From IMG/VR virus record IMGVR_UViG_3300048016_000135, positions 1 to 25,812 of that record: a stretch of DNA of 25,812 nucleotides; one strand, 5' to 3'. The notes below the pieces were generated by a model. The model did not search any database. It worked only from the letters and a program-made list of their open reading frames with translations, and was not told the DNA's origin. The stretch is from a virus. Below are positions 13,498 through 20,655 of the stretch, piece by piece. How positions within the stretch are numbered: the stretch's first letter is position 1; each line of letters starts with the position of its first letter. Position numbers and translations under genes: made by a program.

Positions 13498-13521
13498 CAC
13501 AATGACTTGTTTAGTATTCAT
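13492..13521 (-). pseudogene. Relic of the original pth2 N-terminus
   Basis: ATG at 13521 overlaps the stop of the 54-aa gene (ATGA) and reads MNTKQVIVYK before running into the endonuclease 5' region. The intact Pth2 starts ...KNTKMVIVMRKF. N, T, K, V, I and V agree in order, with synonymous codon differences. This fits an endonuclease inserted near the start of pth2, the present 5' end having come with it. A short match; could be chance. Confidence 0.35.
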
Positions 13522-13682
13522 ATACAATTTTCCAAACACCATAATGATGCACCAACATAATCAATGAACCATTGCTTGGAAATCACTTTACCTGATTTTA
13601 CTTTGATTGCAAGAAAATTAAAATTCAAATCAACACCTTTAGCATCTACTTCTGATCTTGTTTTTACTACGGTTTCAATCAT
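13518..13682 (-). CDS. Small hypothetical protein
   Basis: 54 aa: MIETVVKTRSEVDAKGVDL, then FNFLAIKVKSGKVISKQWF and a tail ending LWCLENCI. Beta-rich with two Cys near the end. No family recognised. The ATG lies within the end of the 84-aa gene (8-bp overlap), and the stop overlaps the ATG of the pth2 relic, so it belongs to the PEP-CTERM operon. Confidence 0.6.
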   Translation of the reverse strand: MIETVVKTRSEVDAKGVDLNFNFLAIKVKSGKVISKQWFIDYVGASLWCLENCI

Positions 13683-13929
13683 TTCTTTTTGGATTTACAT
13701 CAGTTATATACGGTGGATTAATGGGAGGGATTGGGGGAACCACTGGAAAATATAATTTATTCAATGGTTGTAATACGTCAGGGATTTCAATTATTTCTTT
13801 AGATGAATACAATCCATCTTTATCAGAGTATCCCGATTTAGAAGAATATGCTTCCGCTACAATTTTAGCTTTAGGTATATCTTCCGCTCTATTAAGAAAT
13901 AGATATAATGCTATTAGAATTTCAAACAT
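13675..13929 (-). CDS. Hypothetical protein with hydrophobic N-terminus and Pro-rich end
   Basis: 84 aa. MFEILIALYLFLNRAED could be a membrane anchor or uncleaved signal; the middle is Ser/Lys-rich (AYSSKSGYSDKDGLYSSK) and the end Pro-rich (FPVVPPIPPINPPYITD). This looks like a cell-envelope-facing protein. Its start lies 8 bases inside the end of the PEP-CTERM gene, so the two are probably co-translated and may work together. Family not recognised. Confidence 0.55.
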   Translation of the reverse strand: MFEILIALYLFLNRAEDIPKAKIVAEAYSSKSGYSDKDGLYSSKEIIEIPDVLQPLNKLYFPVVPPIPPINPPYITDVNPKRND

Positions 13930-14428
13930 TGCGGTTTCTACGGTTTAGTAAAAGGAGTATACCGATACCACCAAGTAGAATTGATCCGGGTTCTGGAATC
14001 ACATTACATGATGGGGTAATTGTTGAAATGGTTTCAATATTTTGACCATATTTTATGGTGATATTTCCAAACTTAGGACTATTCGGTGATTCAAATGATG
14101 CCCAAAAAGTATTTGGTTGTTCATCGGAAATATCATCAAATTTAAATGATGTTGGGGTTTGGTCAACCGATCCAATGGTAATTCCATTTGTTTGGATATT
14201 GGAAATAGTAAAATTACTACAAACTGCAAATTCAAAATGACTCAAATCTTGAGTGCTATGTGTGAACTCTTGTTTATTGAATGTATAATGGTATTGATAT
14301 ACTCCATTATACTCATTGACAAGAGCGACAATAGCACCCGAATCATACGAATAATTCAAAAGAACAGACGCATTCGATATTCCAATTAGGGCAAGCCCTG
14401 TAATTAAGCTGACTAGTTTAGTTTTCAT
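13922..14428 (-). CDS. Secreted protein with PEP-CTERM anchor signal
   Basis: 168 aa. The N-terminus MKTKLVSLITGLALIGISN then AS is a Sec signal peptide. A beta-rich domain follows. The C-terminus is a textbook PEP-CTERM tail: IPEPGS, a hydrophobic helix (ILLGGIGILLLL) and basic end NRRNRNV. Exosortase in the host cuts at such tails and passes the protein to the outer surface. So the phage depends on a host exosortase and probably displays this protein on infected cells; superinfection exclusion or surface masking is a guess. It heads an operon 9 nt after a TATAAT box. Fold of the middle domain unknown. Confidence 0.8.
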   Translation of the reverse strand: MKTKLVSLITGLALIGISNASVLLNYSYDSGAIVALVNEYNGVYQYHYTFNKQEFTHSTQDLSHFEFAVCSNFTISNIQTNGITIGSVDQTPTSFKFDDISDEQPNTFWASFESPNSPKFGNITIKYGQNIETISTITPSCNVIPEPGSILLGGIGILLLLNRRNRNV

Positions 14429-14437
14429 ATAGGGGGT

Positions 14438-14459
14438 ATTATAGTTCGGTTTTAATCAA
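14438..14459 (-). promoter_or_regulatory. Leaderless-type phage promoter, copy 8 (PEP-CTERM)
   Basis: TTGATTAAAACCGAA then CTATAAT, 9 nt before the ATG at 14428. The upstream gene stops 2 bases before the motif. Confidence 0.75.
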
Positions 14460-14461
14460 TG

Positions 14462-14926
14462 TCAATTATATCTTTCACCAACTTCTTCAACTACCCTAAT
14501 ATGGGTAGATAGAAATGTTGGAAGTCCATCAAATCTTGACATATGCACATCTCCCTTAATTTCACATTTGACCACAAATGTTGGAAACCTATAACCACCA
14601 TCATCTACAAAATTATTAATTAAATCGACATCAATCGCGTCTCTAACACTTAGAAACGTTCCCCATCTACCTACATGATCTTTATCCCAACTGGAAGAAT
14701 TAGTCCACCCAAACTTTTTAAATTTAGTGATTAGGTGACTAACCAATGAGTCACCGCAATAGGCGGGCTGATCGTGTTTTTTAGCCTTTTTCCAAGTTCC
14801 CTTTTGTAGAGGTTCCCCCATCACAGGTGTAACATACTTACCATTTCCTACTTTTTGAACCACCTTGTAAACATACTTCGGGATTTCCTTTTTCGGAATA
14901 TTTCTTTTTATAATTTTATCACACAT
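14462..14926 (-). CDS. Hypothetical protein
   Basis: 154 aa. Basic N-terminus (IIKRNIPKKEIPKYVYKV), then beta-rich segments (WGTFLSVRDAIDVD, YRFPTFVVKCEIKGDV) and an acidic end. It resembles the general pattern of small phage proteins with a C-terminal VVKCEI strand, but I cannot name a family. Starts 6 nt after an AATAAT box in promoter copy 9. Confidence 0.6.
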   Translation of the reverse strand: MCDKIIKRNIPKKEIPKYVYKVVQKVGNGKYVTPVMGEPLQKGTWKKAKKHDQPAYCGDSLVSHLITKFKKFGWTNSSSWDKDHVGRWGTFLSVRDAIDVDLINNFVDDGGYRFPTFVVKCEIKGDVHMSRFDGLPTFLSTHIRVVEEVGERYN

Positions 14927-14932
14927 ATTGTT

Positions 14933-14954
14933 ATTATTTTTCGGTTTTAATCAA
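14933..14954 (-). promoter_or_regulatory. Leaderless-type phage promoter, copy 9
   Basis: TTGATTAAAACCGAA then AAATAAT, 6 nt before the ATG at 14926. The stop of the 66-aa gene (14947) lies in the motif. Confidence 0.7.
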
Positions 14955-15147
14955 TGTCAATTAATTTTAATTCGTTTGGGTAACACTCGGTTTCCCATCT
15001 TCTCCATTTTGGTCTTACTAAGATATAAGCACCATTAATATTAGTAATAGTTCCAAACTGTCTTTTGAATGGACTTGTTTCACTATCCTGTAAAAGACGA
15101 ATCCTCACAAGAATCTCTACTTTATCTCCAACTTTAAACGGTTTCAT
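14947..15147 (-). CDS. Small SH3-like beta-barrel protein
   Basis: 66 aa: FKVGDKVEILVRIRLLQD, then FGTITNINGAYILVRPKW and a C-terminal strand. The order VGDKV...G.I..I....ILV is that of KOW/SH3-type small barrels, which often bind nucleic acid. The ATG overlaps the stop of the primase-like gene (ATGA). Confidence 0.6.
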   Translation of the reverse strand: MKPFKVGDKVEILVRIRLLQDSETSPFKRQFGTITNINGAYILVRPKWRRWETECYPNELKLIDID

Positions 15148-15830
15148 TCTTTGTATCTATATACGAATTTTGGACTCCATCCACCTTGATAAACTCCACA
15201 AGGAGGACTCATCATATCACCAGAAACGTCAGAAAACTTGGCTATGGATTGATACCATGTCTTTTGATTGGTTATTTTATCAACCTTATCCTTATGAACA
15301 AATAGATGATAACCCCCACGGGTTTCTACTATATCACAATAACCATCAACCATATCTATTATGCTTTGTATATCTATGGTCTTATCATCTATATCAAAAG
15401 ATATGTATTTTCTAGTTCCTATACTCTTTTGTATTTCGGACATTACTTCTTGATGTGGATTGGAATTCTTACCATTACATTCAAGAACCTTGGCTAATTG
15501 CCCTATACTACGCACTGTAGCCTTCCACAAGTCTCTTGGATTGGGGGAAAGGTAAAATGCTAAGGATTCTTGTGGAACCACTTTACCGTCGAACGTGAAC
15601 GCTCCCACCTTACATTCCAATTGAGCTATTTTATCATAAAGCCTTTCTTTGGTAGATGTAAATCTACGCAATTGTCCCTTGTCACTTTTTATCCACGGGA
15701 CCGTTGGACAGTATTTCTTTCTCATGAAGAGACAGCAATAAAACTGTTCATTTTCTTGACAATCGGGCAACCACTCTATATATTCTCGAAGTGCCTTTTC
15801 ATCCATGATTAATTGATATGTTTCAGTCAT
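15144..15830 (-). CDS. Possible archaeo-eukaryotic-type primase domain protein
   Basis: 228 aa. In the second half, YISFDIDDK gives D146-x-D148, and TRGGYHLFVH gives H175, similar to the hhDhD and sxH motifs of the AEP (PrimPol) primase fold. MSPPCGVYQGG...KFVYRY at the end fits the last strands. The N-terminal half has Cys pairs (CCLFMRKKYC) and is not recognised. A role in priming DNA or repair synthesis is inferred, and the third acidic residue is not clear. It is coupled to the 78-aa gene by an 8-bp overlap. Confidence 0.45.
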   Translation of the reverse strand: MTETYQLIMDEKALREYIEWLPDCQENEQFYCCLFMRKKYCPTVPWIKSDKGQLRRFTSTKERLYDKIAQLECKVGAFTFDGKVVPQESLAFYLSPNPRDLWKATVRSIGQLAKVLECNGKNSNPHQEVMSEIQKSIGTRKYISFDIDDKTIDIQSIIDMVDGYCDIVETRGGYHLFVHKDKVDKITNQKTWYQSIAKFSDVSGDMMSPPCGVYQGGWSPKFVYRYKE

Positions 15831-16059
15831 AATATTTTTTCAAAATTCGATATAACTCTTCCAATGTTCCTTCTTCGAGATACATACTATGAATTTCTTC
15901 TGTTCCAGAACATTCATAAGAGCTATACATCATAGCCCCTGTATTATCACTAAACTTATACATAAATAATACAGAATCGCCATTTGGAATTATGTGAGTC
16001 GTTCCAAAATAATCATTCTTCACGTTTTCCTCTAATATCTGATTCCAAACTTTTTTCAT
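15823..16059 (-). CDS. Hypothetical protein
   Basis: 78 aa, with a strand-rich middle (NGDSVLFMYKFSDNTGAMMY) and an acidic helical end (EEGTLEELYRILKKYYD). No family recognised. It heads an operon, 6 nt after the TATAAT of promoter copy 10, with the primase-like gene next. Confidence 0.6.
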   Translation of the reverse strand: MKKVWNQILEENVKNDYFGTTHIIPNGDSVLFMYKFSDNTGAMMYSSYECSGTEEIHSMYLEEGTLEELYRILKKYYD

Positions 16060-16065
16060 AATGTT

Positions 16066-16087
16066 ATTATACTTCGGTTTTAATTAA
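16066..16087 (-). promoter_or_regulatory. Leaderless-type phage promoter, copy 10
   Basis: TTAATTAAAACCGAA then GTATAAT, 6 nt before the ATG at 16059. The upstream YopX gene reads through the motif and uses the TAA of TATAAT as its stop, giving the tail LIKTEV. Confidence 0.85.
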
Positions 16088-16423
16088 TTCGGGATTTTCA
16101 AAGATATTACCAATAATTTCGGCAGTATTCCCATGCCAACAAATACAAGAATCTGGATGACAAAAGATTTTCCATCCTCCTAATACAGTTTTACAAATTC
16201 CTATTTGATTATTCCCCATCATGTTTTCAATTAGAATATCTCCTTCATAAATTTCTTTATCGTTTTTATCTTTTAACCCTGTATATTGTTGAACTGTGAA
16301 ATCTCCACCATATCCGGTTTTACCACAATCACATAAAAGAGTTCCATCAGTATGAATACACATATCATCTACAAACTCTTTACATTCGTGATCCCAAACT
16401 CTATATTTAATTCTCGTAATCAA
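16067..16423 (-). CDS. YopX family protein
   Basis: 118 aa. ITRIKYRVWDHE at the N-terminus, QQYTGLKDKNDKEIYEGDI in the middle and EIIGNIFENPEL at the end are the YopX signature. YopX proteins are common in phages and of unknown function. The start is a TTG, chosen because the N-terminal family motif begins there and GGAGG lies 7 nt before it. The stop (TGA) of the RNA ligase gene overlaps this TTG. The last residues LIKTEV come from translating the next promoter. A paralogue is at 19721-20134. Confidence 0.85.
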   Translation of the reverse strand: MITRIKYRVWDHECKEFVDDMCIHTDGTLLCDCGKTGYGGDFTVQQYTGLKDKNDKEIYEGDILIENMMGNNQIGICKTVLGGWKIFCHPDSCICWHGNTAEIIGNIFENPELIKTEV

Positions 16424-17805
16424 CTTTCTTCCTCCATGTCTTCTTCATTGTTATCTCTAGCAGCAGACTCTTTAACTAGAAATTGTGGACTCTTGAATTT
16501 TAGAGCAATCTTAGTATCACTACTTTCAATTCTAAGAACAACACCCTCATTAATAACTCCGGTATTACAGAACTCGCAAGGTTTATCAAGATATTTTTCC
16601 TTCATCTTGGATAAGAAGTTTTCGGACCAATCATTATCCATCGGAATATTATCTGCGAATAAATCCCTAGCTAGTCCATTGTAATAAACAGGAACTAATT
16701 GTAATCCATTTCCGTAGCAGAATTCTTCTATTTCATACCACTCCAATTCACGACAAATTCCATCAGATGTAGTGTGGGTCATTCTATAAACTTTAAATTC
16801 ACAATTGAATCTCTCAACACCGTAATCATACCCCGATTGAATCGTTTTTCCACCGGGAGTATAACCAACAATTTCTCCATATAAAGCGTATCCTTCTGAA
16901 ATTTTATCCTCTAATTCCTTAGCAATAATACCCCATACATCATCAGTGAATTTACCATCCTTACGATTCTTCAATACACTACGACTTGAGTATACGAATT
17001 TATACTCTTTATCGGGAATACTACCACCACATTTGTTCACAATACTCCTTAGAGGATTGAAAGACTTCTTACAAAGAAGATTTGAAAAGATGGCAGACGT
17101 TCCATGTAGTTTACTAGACACGGTAATGAAATCATCGGGTTTAAGAATGAATATATTTCTACCAAGATGTTCAGTCTTGTAGTGGAATTTGAATTGACCA
17201 TCCACAATTTGAGACTTAATACCTTCACTATTTCTATTAAACCACGCATTCACAAAGGTATAAGCACCCCTACGAATGGGTCTTGGTAGAACACCAAGAG
17301 TAGAATTCAACCATCTAGGAACTCGACTCTTTTTGACATTTTGTTCACCGGAGTTTGATTCTTTACGAACATACTTCGTAACCAATAAATCATCCCCAAC
17401 AGTATCAAAGATATCCCCAACACTAAACGCATTTTCTTCAATTCCATAATATTCTGATAATTTTGATACTTTGTAAAGGAATCCCTGACTCGGAATTTCC
17501 CTAAGCCTTACAGCCTTGACTCGACTATGTTTTCCAAAAAATCCTTTGGTCTTACCATCGGCATTCAGTTCGGCTTTATCTAACAGATTAGCCCAAGAAA
17601 GGAACTTGCGATCTATACAACATTCAACAGGAAAATAGATCAACTTCTCACCCTTATCATACATATCCTTGGCAACAATAACATCGTTACCAAAAACAGT
17701 AGCCAATTGCAGCCTTTCCGCATTTGGATGTTCCTTGAGTTCAGGACATGATACTACCGTAGCTAGATAGTTTGGGTCCGCTCCTTCTGATATTTTCAAT
17801 TTCAT
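16420..17805 (-). CDS. RNA ligase, Rnl5/DRB0094-like
   Basis: 461 aa. Residues 1-150 form an OB-like domain (LKEHPNAERLQLATVFG, VIVAKDMYDKGEKLIYFP) as in the N-terminal module of Deinococcus RNA ligase. Ligase motifs: I, K232-L-H-G (VSSKLHGTSA); III, LYGEIVG with E311; IIIa-like FKVYRM near 337; IV, EGVVLR at 420-425; V, K436-F-K438. Motif I has His where most ligases have Asp, as seen in this branch. DraRnl seals nicks whose 3'-OH strand is RNA. A second RNA ligase in the same window as the Rnl1-type enzyme suggests different substrates. It heads an operon, 6 nt after TATAAT. Confidence 0.85.
   Translation of the reverse strand: MKLKISEGADPNYLATVVSCPELKEHPNAERLQLATVFGNDVIVAKDMYDKGEKLIYFPVECCIDRKFLSWANLLDKAELNADGKTKGFFGKHSRVKAVRLREIPSQGFLYKVSKLSEYYGIEENAFSVGDIFDTVGDDLLVTKYVRKESNSGEQNVKKSRVPRWLNSTLGVLPRPIRRGAYTFVNAWFNRNSEGIKSQIVDGQFKFHYKTEHLGRNIFILKPDDFITVSSKLHGTSAIFSNLLCKKSFNPLRSIVNKCGGSIPDKEYKFVYSSRSVLKNRKDGKFTDDVWGIIAKELEDKISEGYALYGEIVGYTPGGKTIQSGYDYGVERFNCEFKVYRMTHTTSDGICRELEWYEIEEFCYGNGLQLVPVYYNGLARDLFADNIPMDNDWSENFLSKMKEKYLDKPCEFCNTGVINEGVVLRIESSDTKIALKFKSPQFLVKESAARDNNEEDMEEES
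16424..16435 (-). promoter_or_regulatory. Shine-Dalgarno site deciding a TTG start
   Basis: GGAGG at 16435-16431, 7 nt before TTG at 16423. It lies inside the last codons of the RNA ligase gene (MEEES). It shows that internal genes can use Shine-Dalgarno initiation although operon heads look leaderless. Confidence 0.65.
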
Positions 17806-17811
17806 TTCGAT

Positions 17812-17833
17812 ATTATATTTCGGTTTTAATTAA
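17812..17833 (-). promoter_or_regulatory. Leaderless-type phage promoter, copy 11 (Rnl5-like ligase)
   Basis: TTAATTAAAACCGAA then ATATAAT, 6 nt before the ATG at 17805. Stop of the 75-aa gene (17826) is in the motif. Confidence 0.85.
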
Positions 17834-18053
17834 TAATTTTATGATCCATTAATATATACTGTATTGCTTCATATCTACATCTTAAGATTTCATTATAATC
17901 TTCTGGATAAAGATCATCTTCTGATATTTTATATTCATAGGCTAATTCCAACCTTTTATCAACGTCCTGTTCGTTTTTGTAAAGATGAATTTCATCTAAA
18001 GTTGGACATGGAGATTCGCAAGACATATCTCTTTCGAATTTGTAATCTTTCAT
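17826..18053 (-). CDS. Hypothetical acidic protein
   Basis: 75 aa, helical and acidic (DEIHLYKNEQDVDKRLELAY; EDDLYPEDYNEILRCRYEA). Two Cys-Pro turns near residue 12-16 (SCESPCP). Family not recognised. Its ATG overlaps the stop of the 59-aa gene (ATGA). Confidence 0.6.
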   Translation of the reverse strand: MKDYKFERDMSCESPCPTLDEIHLYKNEQDVDKRLELAYEYKISEDDLYPEDYNEILRCRYEAIQYILMDHKIIN

Positions 18054-18229
18054 AGTTTCTCTATTTCTTGTTCGGTTTTTATTAAAATTTTCTTAGATAC
18101 TTCTAACATGTTTAATGCGAACTTATCGGGATACTTCTTCACATGAATCTCCCAAAACATAACATAGCCTCTGGCATTCATCAAGCGTTTTTTGTAAATT
18201 GCTTGAATTTTATACGGATCATCTTCCAT
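18050..18229 (-). CDS. Small basic helical protein
   Basis: 59 aa: MEDDPYKIQAIYKKRLMN, then ARGYVMFWEIHVKKYPDKF and a Lys/Glu-rich C-terminus (ILIKTEQEIEKL). It joins the DNA ligase gene by TGATG and the next gene by ATGA, so both ends are coupled. The end ILIKTE is coded by bases resembling the promoter motif (ATAAAAACCGAA) and may be a decayed copy. Function unknown. Confidence 0.65.
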   Translation of the reverse strand: MEDDPYKIQAIYKKRLMNARGYVMFWEIHVKKYPDKFALNMLEVSKKILIKTEQEIEKL

Positions 18230-19329
18230 CAGTCTGCGCGAATTGAGTGGACGAAGGGAAATCTCGGAATAAGTTTATCGGGAGTCTTATTAAAATACAC
18301 CACCGTTGCTTGTTGACCAATATAATGTGTCTTATTTATTAGAAGTTCCTTAAGCCACACTCTATCACCTTTAATATTAGAATTGAACGTATGTCCTAAT
18401 TCATTTTCAAAGACCATAGCTCCTGCAAGTCCAGCACGATTACCGACCCCTTCTATAATATCAAGAATTTCATACTCTTCATCTTGGAATTCTTTACGCT
18501 TGAGAAGATTAGCAGAACGCTTAAATTCATAGGGGGTATCAAGTCGAATCATCTGACCTTCATAACCTTTACTAAGATAAGCGTTATAAACTTTATCAAG
18601 TGTTTCCAGATCATCGATTCTATGGGTTGCTACAACTTGAATACAATCGGGAAGATCAAAGTTTTTCTTTAACTCTTTAATCCAATTCTTACGTTGTCTG
18701 AAAGTATGTTTATCACTAGCTGTATCATACCAATGAAATTGAACAACCTTAGCAGATTCATCCAAATCTTCATCGGTTGGTTTCGTCTTCTTGACCAATG
18801 AAGTGATTTTATTGAAATCATGTTTCAAATCATGATTATACAACTCACCATCCAGAATCAAATCTGGATACTTATCAAAAATCGGTTCTAACGCTTTTAG
18901 AATATGAGGAATAGTAACCCAATCCTTACCATTACGAGATTTAGCACCACTTCTAGTAATAACTGCTCTCAATCCGTCAAGTTTTGGTTGAGTATAAACA
19001 GGAAATTTTACCTTATCCTTACGGTCTTCCCATTTCTTAGCAAGCATGGGTTCGACATAAAAGCGCATATCAACATCATCAACATTTTCAAAATATCCAG
19101 TGTCTTTCTTCTTAGTCCATGCTGCTTGAGCTTCAAACAATGCTTGTTGTTCACGATTTCTCTCATTGGCACGACCTTCATTAGTAGGAATACAAACAGT
19201 CCATTCGGTTGTTTGTAATTTACCGTCTTGTTGACCATGGATCATTCTATAAGAGTCTCCTTGAACTTCAACTGTCCAAGTCTGAATAGCACCAGTGGAT
19301 GTGCGTGAATATAGTGTAGGTAATTGCAT
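18229..19329 (-). CDS. ATP-dependent DNA ligase
   Basis: 366 aa. Residues 1-80 form a WGR-like N-terminal module (TLYSRTSTGAIQTWTVEV; EAQAAWTKKKDTGYFENV) known from some phage DNA ligases. Catalytic core: motif I K116-L-D-G-L-R (YTQPKLDGLRAV); III, LDGELYNH; IV, YEGQMIRL; V, LLKRKEF. The C-terminal OB domain follows (IEGVGNRAGLAGAMVF). It seals DNA nicks during replication and repair. The PARP at 5902-7146 also has an N-terminal WGR domain. The ATG comes one base after the stop of the frameshifted membrane-protein gene. Confidence 0.92.
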   Translation of the reverse strand: MQLPTLYSRTSTGAIQTWTVEVQGDSYRMIHGQQDGKLQTTEWTVCIPTNEGRANERNREQQALFEAQAAWTKKKDTGYFENVDDVDMRFYVEPMLAKKWEDRKDKVKFPVYTQPKLDGLRAVITRSGAKSRNGKDWVTIPHILKALEPIFDKYPDLILDGELYNHDLKHDFNKITSLVKKTKPTDEDLDESAKVVQFHWYDTASDKHTFRQRKNWIKELKKNFDLPDCIQVVATHRIDDLETLDKVYNAYLSKGYEGQMIRLDTPYEFKRSANLLKRKEFQDEEYEILDIIEGVGNRAGLAGAMVFENELGHTFNSNIKGDRVWLKELLINKTHYIGQQATVVYFNKTPDKLIPRFPFVHSIRAD

Positions 19330-19330
19330 A

Positions 19331-19712
19331 TTATTTCTTAAGTTCTGTTCTCAAATAATCAACCACATAGACTCTAGGGGCCAATTTAATTTTAACCCAA
19401 TCCATATTTTCAGACATACCAATACCCCCCACCCCCACCAGAAGGGGAATCATCATAAATACTACAATTGACACAAATTCTGCCATATCATTTTTTATAA
19501 AGAATTTTATAAGTCTATATGACCCATATATAGATACAATAAACAAGAGTCCAAAAAAGATAAACCAAATTAATGATATCCAAAAGTTATAAACTAACAA
19601 TTCTTGAATGTATAATGGGGGTTTGTTCAATTACAAACTCTGTTCCTGTTTTAAATACGCCATCGGCCCAATTCAACATATCTACTAATTTTGATTCTAT
19701 TTCTGGTTTCAT
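19331..19712 (-). CDS. Small membrane protein split by a frameshift at a C5 run
   Basis: The ATG at 19712, 7 nt after a TATAAT box, opens a 41-codon frame (MKPEIESKLVDMLNWADG...TEFVIEQTP) that soon stops at 19587. The +1 frame, which has only a TTG start at 19630, gives PLYIQELLVYNFWISLIWF and two hydrophobic segments. Removing one C from the run at 19617-19621 joins them into about 126 aa. The joined junction TEFVIEQTPLYIQELL looks like a phage protein family with the pattern EQAPLVVQEIL before a membrane span. So there is a single-base indel, either real, programmed (+1 slip on CCC) or an assembly error. Two spans at the end suggest an inner-membrane protein. Confidence 0.6.
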
Positions 19713-19719
19713 ATCGTTT

Positions 19720-19741
19720 ATTATACTTCGGTTTTAATTAA
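19720..19741 (-). promoter_or_regulatory. Leaderless-type phage promoter, copy 12
   Basis: TTAATTAAAACCGAA then GTATAAT, 7 nt before the ATG at 19712. The upstream YopX gene uses the TAA in TATAAT as stop and ends LIKTEV. Confidence 0.85.
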
Positions 19742-20134
19742 TTCGGGATTTTCGTAAATGTTTCCAATAATTTCTGGTTGGTCATCTTCAAAAAGTTCAA
19801 CTAGATCAAACACCCTAGCTCCCATAAGATTTACAATAAATTTACCATCTTCAAATTCTACAGCGTCCCATTCATAATGTCCACCTTTAAAAATATCACC
19901 CTCATAAATTTCTACACCGTTCTTATCTTTCAGTCCAGTGTATTGCTGAATAACCATATTTTCCTTTTTAAAAACATGACCACCTTGATTCGTAAATGAA
20001 TGACCATGAAGACCGTAAAAACAAGGAAATCCGTCTTCCGCATCCCCACTTCCAACAAATCCAAATTGAATACTTGGAATATAGAACATTTGACAGGAAT
20101 CTTTATCCCATACTCTGAATTTAAATTCTCTCAT
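19721..20134 (-). CDS. YopX family protein (second copy)
   Basis: 137 aa: MREFKFRVWDKDSCQMF at the start, VIQQYTGLKDKNGVEIYEGD in the middle and PEIIGNIYENPELIKTEV at the end. The family match is clear. The middle is longer than in the copy at 16067-16423 (a Gly/His-rich insertion near 30-50, HGHSFTNQGGHVFKKE). The ATG overlaps the stop of the macro-domain gene (ATGA). Function of YopX unknown. Confidence 0.85.
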   Translation of the reverse strand: MREFKFRVWDKDSCQMFYIPSIQFGFVGSGDAEDGFPCFYGLHGHSFTNQGGHVFKKENMVIQQYTGLKDKNGVEIYEGDIFKGGHYEWDAVEFEDGKFIVNLMGARVFDLVELFEDDQPEIIGNIYENPELIKTEV

Positions 20135-20649
20135 AGTGGTATATATACTGAACTTTGTGCCTTATCTTTAGCTGTCATTTCACCATTATCGATATCATAA
20201 ATGATAAACTCGACGGGGAACTTTGATTCGATATCCTTAAGGATAGCTTCTACAATGATCCATGAACCACCAGCACGAACAGATGCCATTCCCATAGGGA
20301 TTCCAATAGTGAATGGTGATTCTAGTTTACATAGTGTATCACAAGCTCTATAGATAGCATCATATAAATAATCATAGCTACAGTTCCTATTGAGAGGATT
20401 TCCATCGTTACCTACACCAATCTGACCATATAGGTTAATTACTCCCCTGTTATCTGGTAGGATAGCATAAGAAGAATGTCCCATTCTGTCTGTATCAACT
20501 AAATGAAAGTTTTCATCAGCTTCATAAACCTCTGGCCATTTTTGCTTTAGGTAATAAGCGACACCGCTACCCATAACTTTATATGGATTGGCACAATGCA
20601 TCGCAATATCCCATTCACCTTCCAATAAATCACCTTTTATATATTTCAT
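20131..20649 (-). CDS. Macro-domain ADP-ribose-binding protein / hydrolase
   Basis: 172 aa. MKYIKGDLLEGEWDIAMHC is the first strand and D-G-D type loop (GDL at 6-8), followed by ANPYKVMGSGVAYYLKQKW at 20-38 with the Asn and MGSGVA loop that binds ADP-ribose. GIPMGMASVRAGGSW forms the second phosphate loop. Similar enzymes (TARG1/ALC1-type and COG2110) remove ADP-ribose from proteins or nucleic acid, or cut Appr-1''-p from tRNA splicing. A phage PARP at 5902-7146 makes it a plausible eraser. It heads an operon, 6 nt after a TACAAT box. Confidence 0.85.
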   Translation of the reverse strand: MKYIKGDLLEGEWDIAMHCANPYKVMGSGVAYYLKQKWPEVYEADENFHLVDTDRMGHSSYAILPDNRGVINLYGQIGVGNDGNPLNRNCSYDYLYDAIYRACDTLCKLESPFTIGIPMGMASVRAGGSWIIVEAILKDIESKFPVEFIIYDIDNGEMTAKDKAQSSVYIPL

Positions 20650-20655
20650 GACGTA

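Noticed and set aside
18059-18080. Motif-like ATAAAAACCGAA as a 17th promoter
   Set aside because: It lacks a -10 at the right distance from the ATG at 18053 and lies in the coding region of the 59-aa gene; perhaps a decayed copy.
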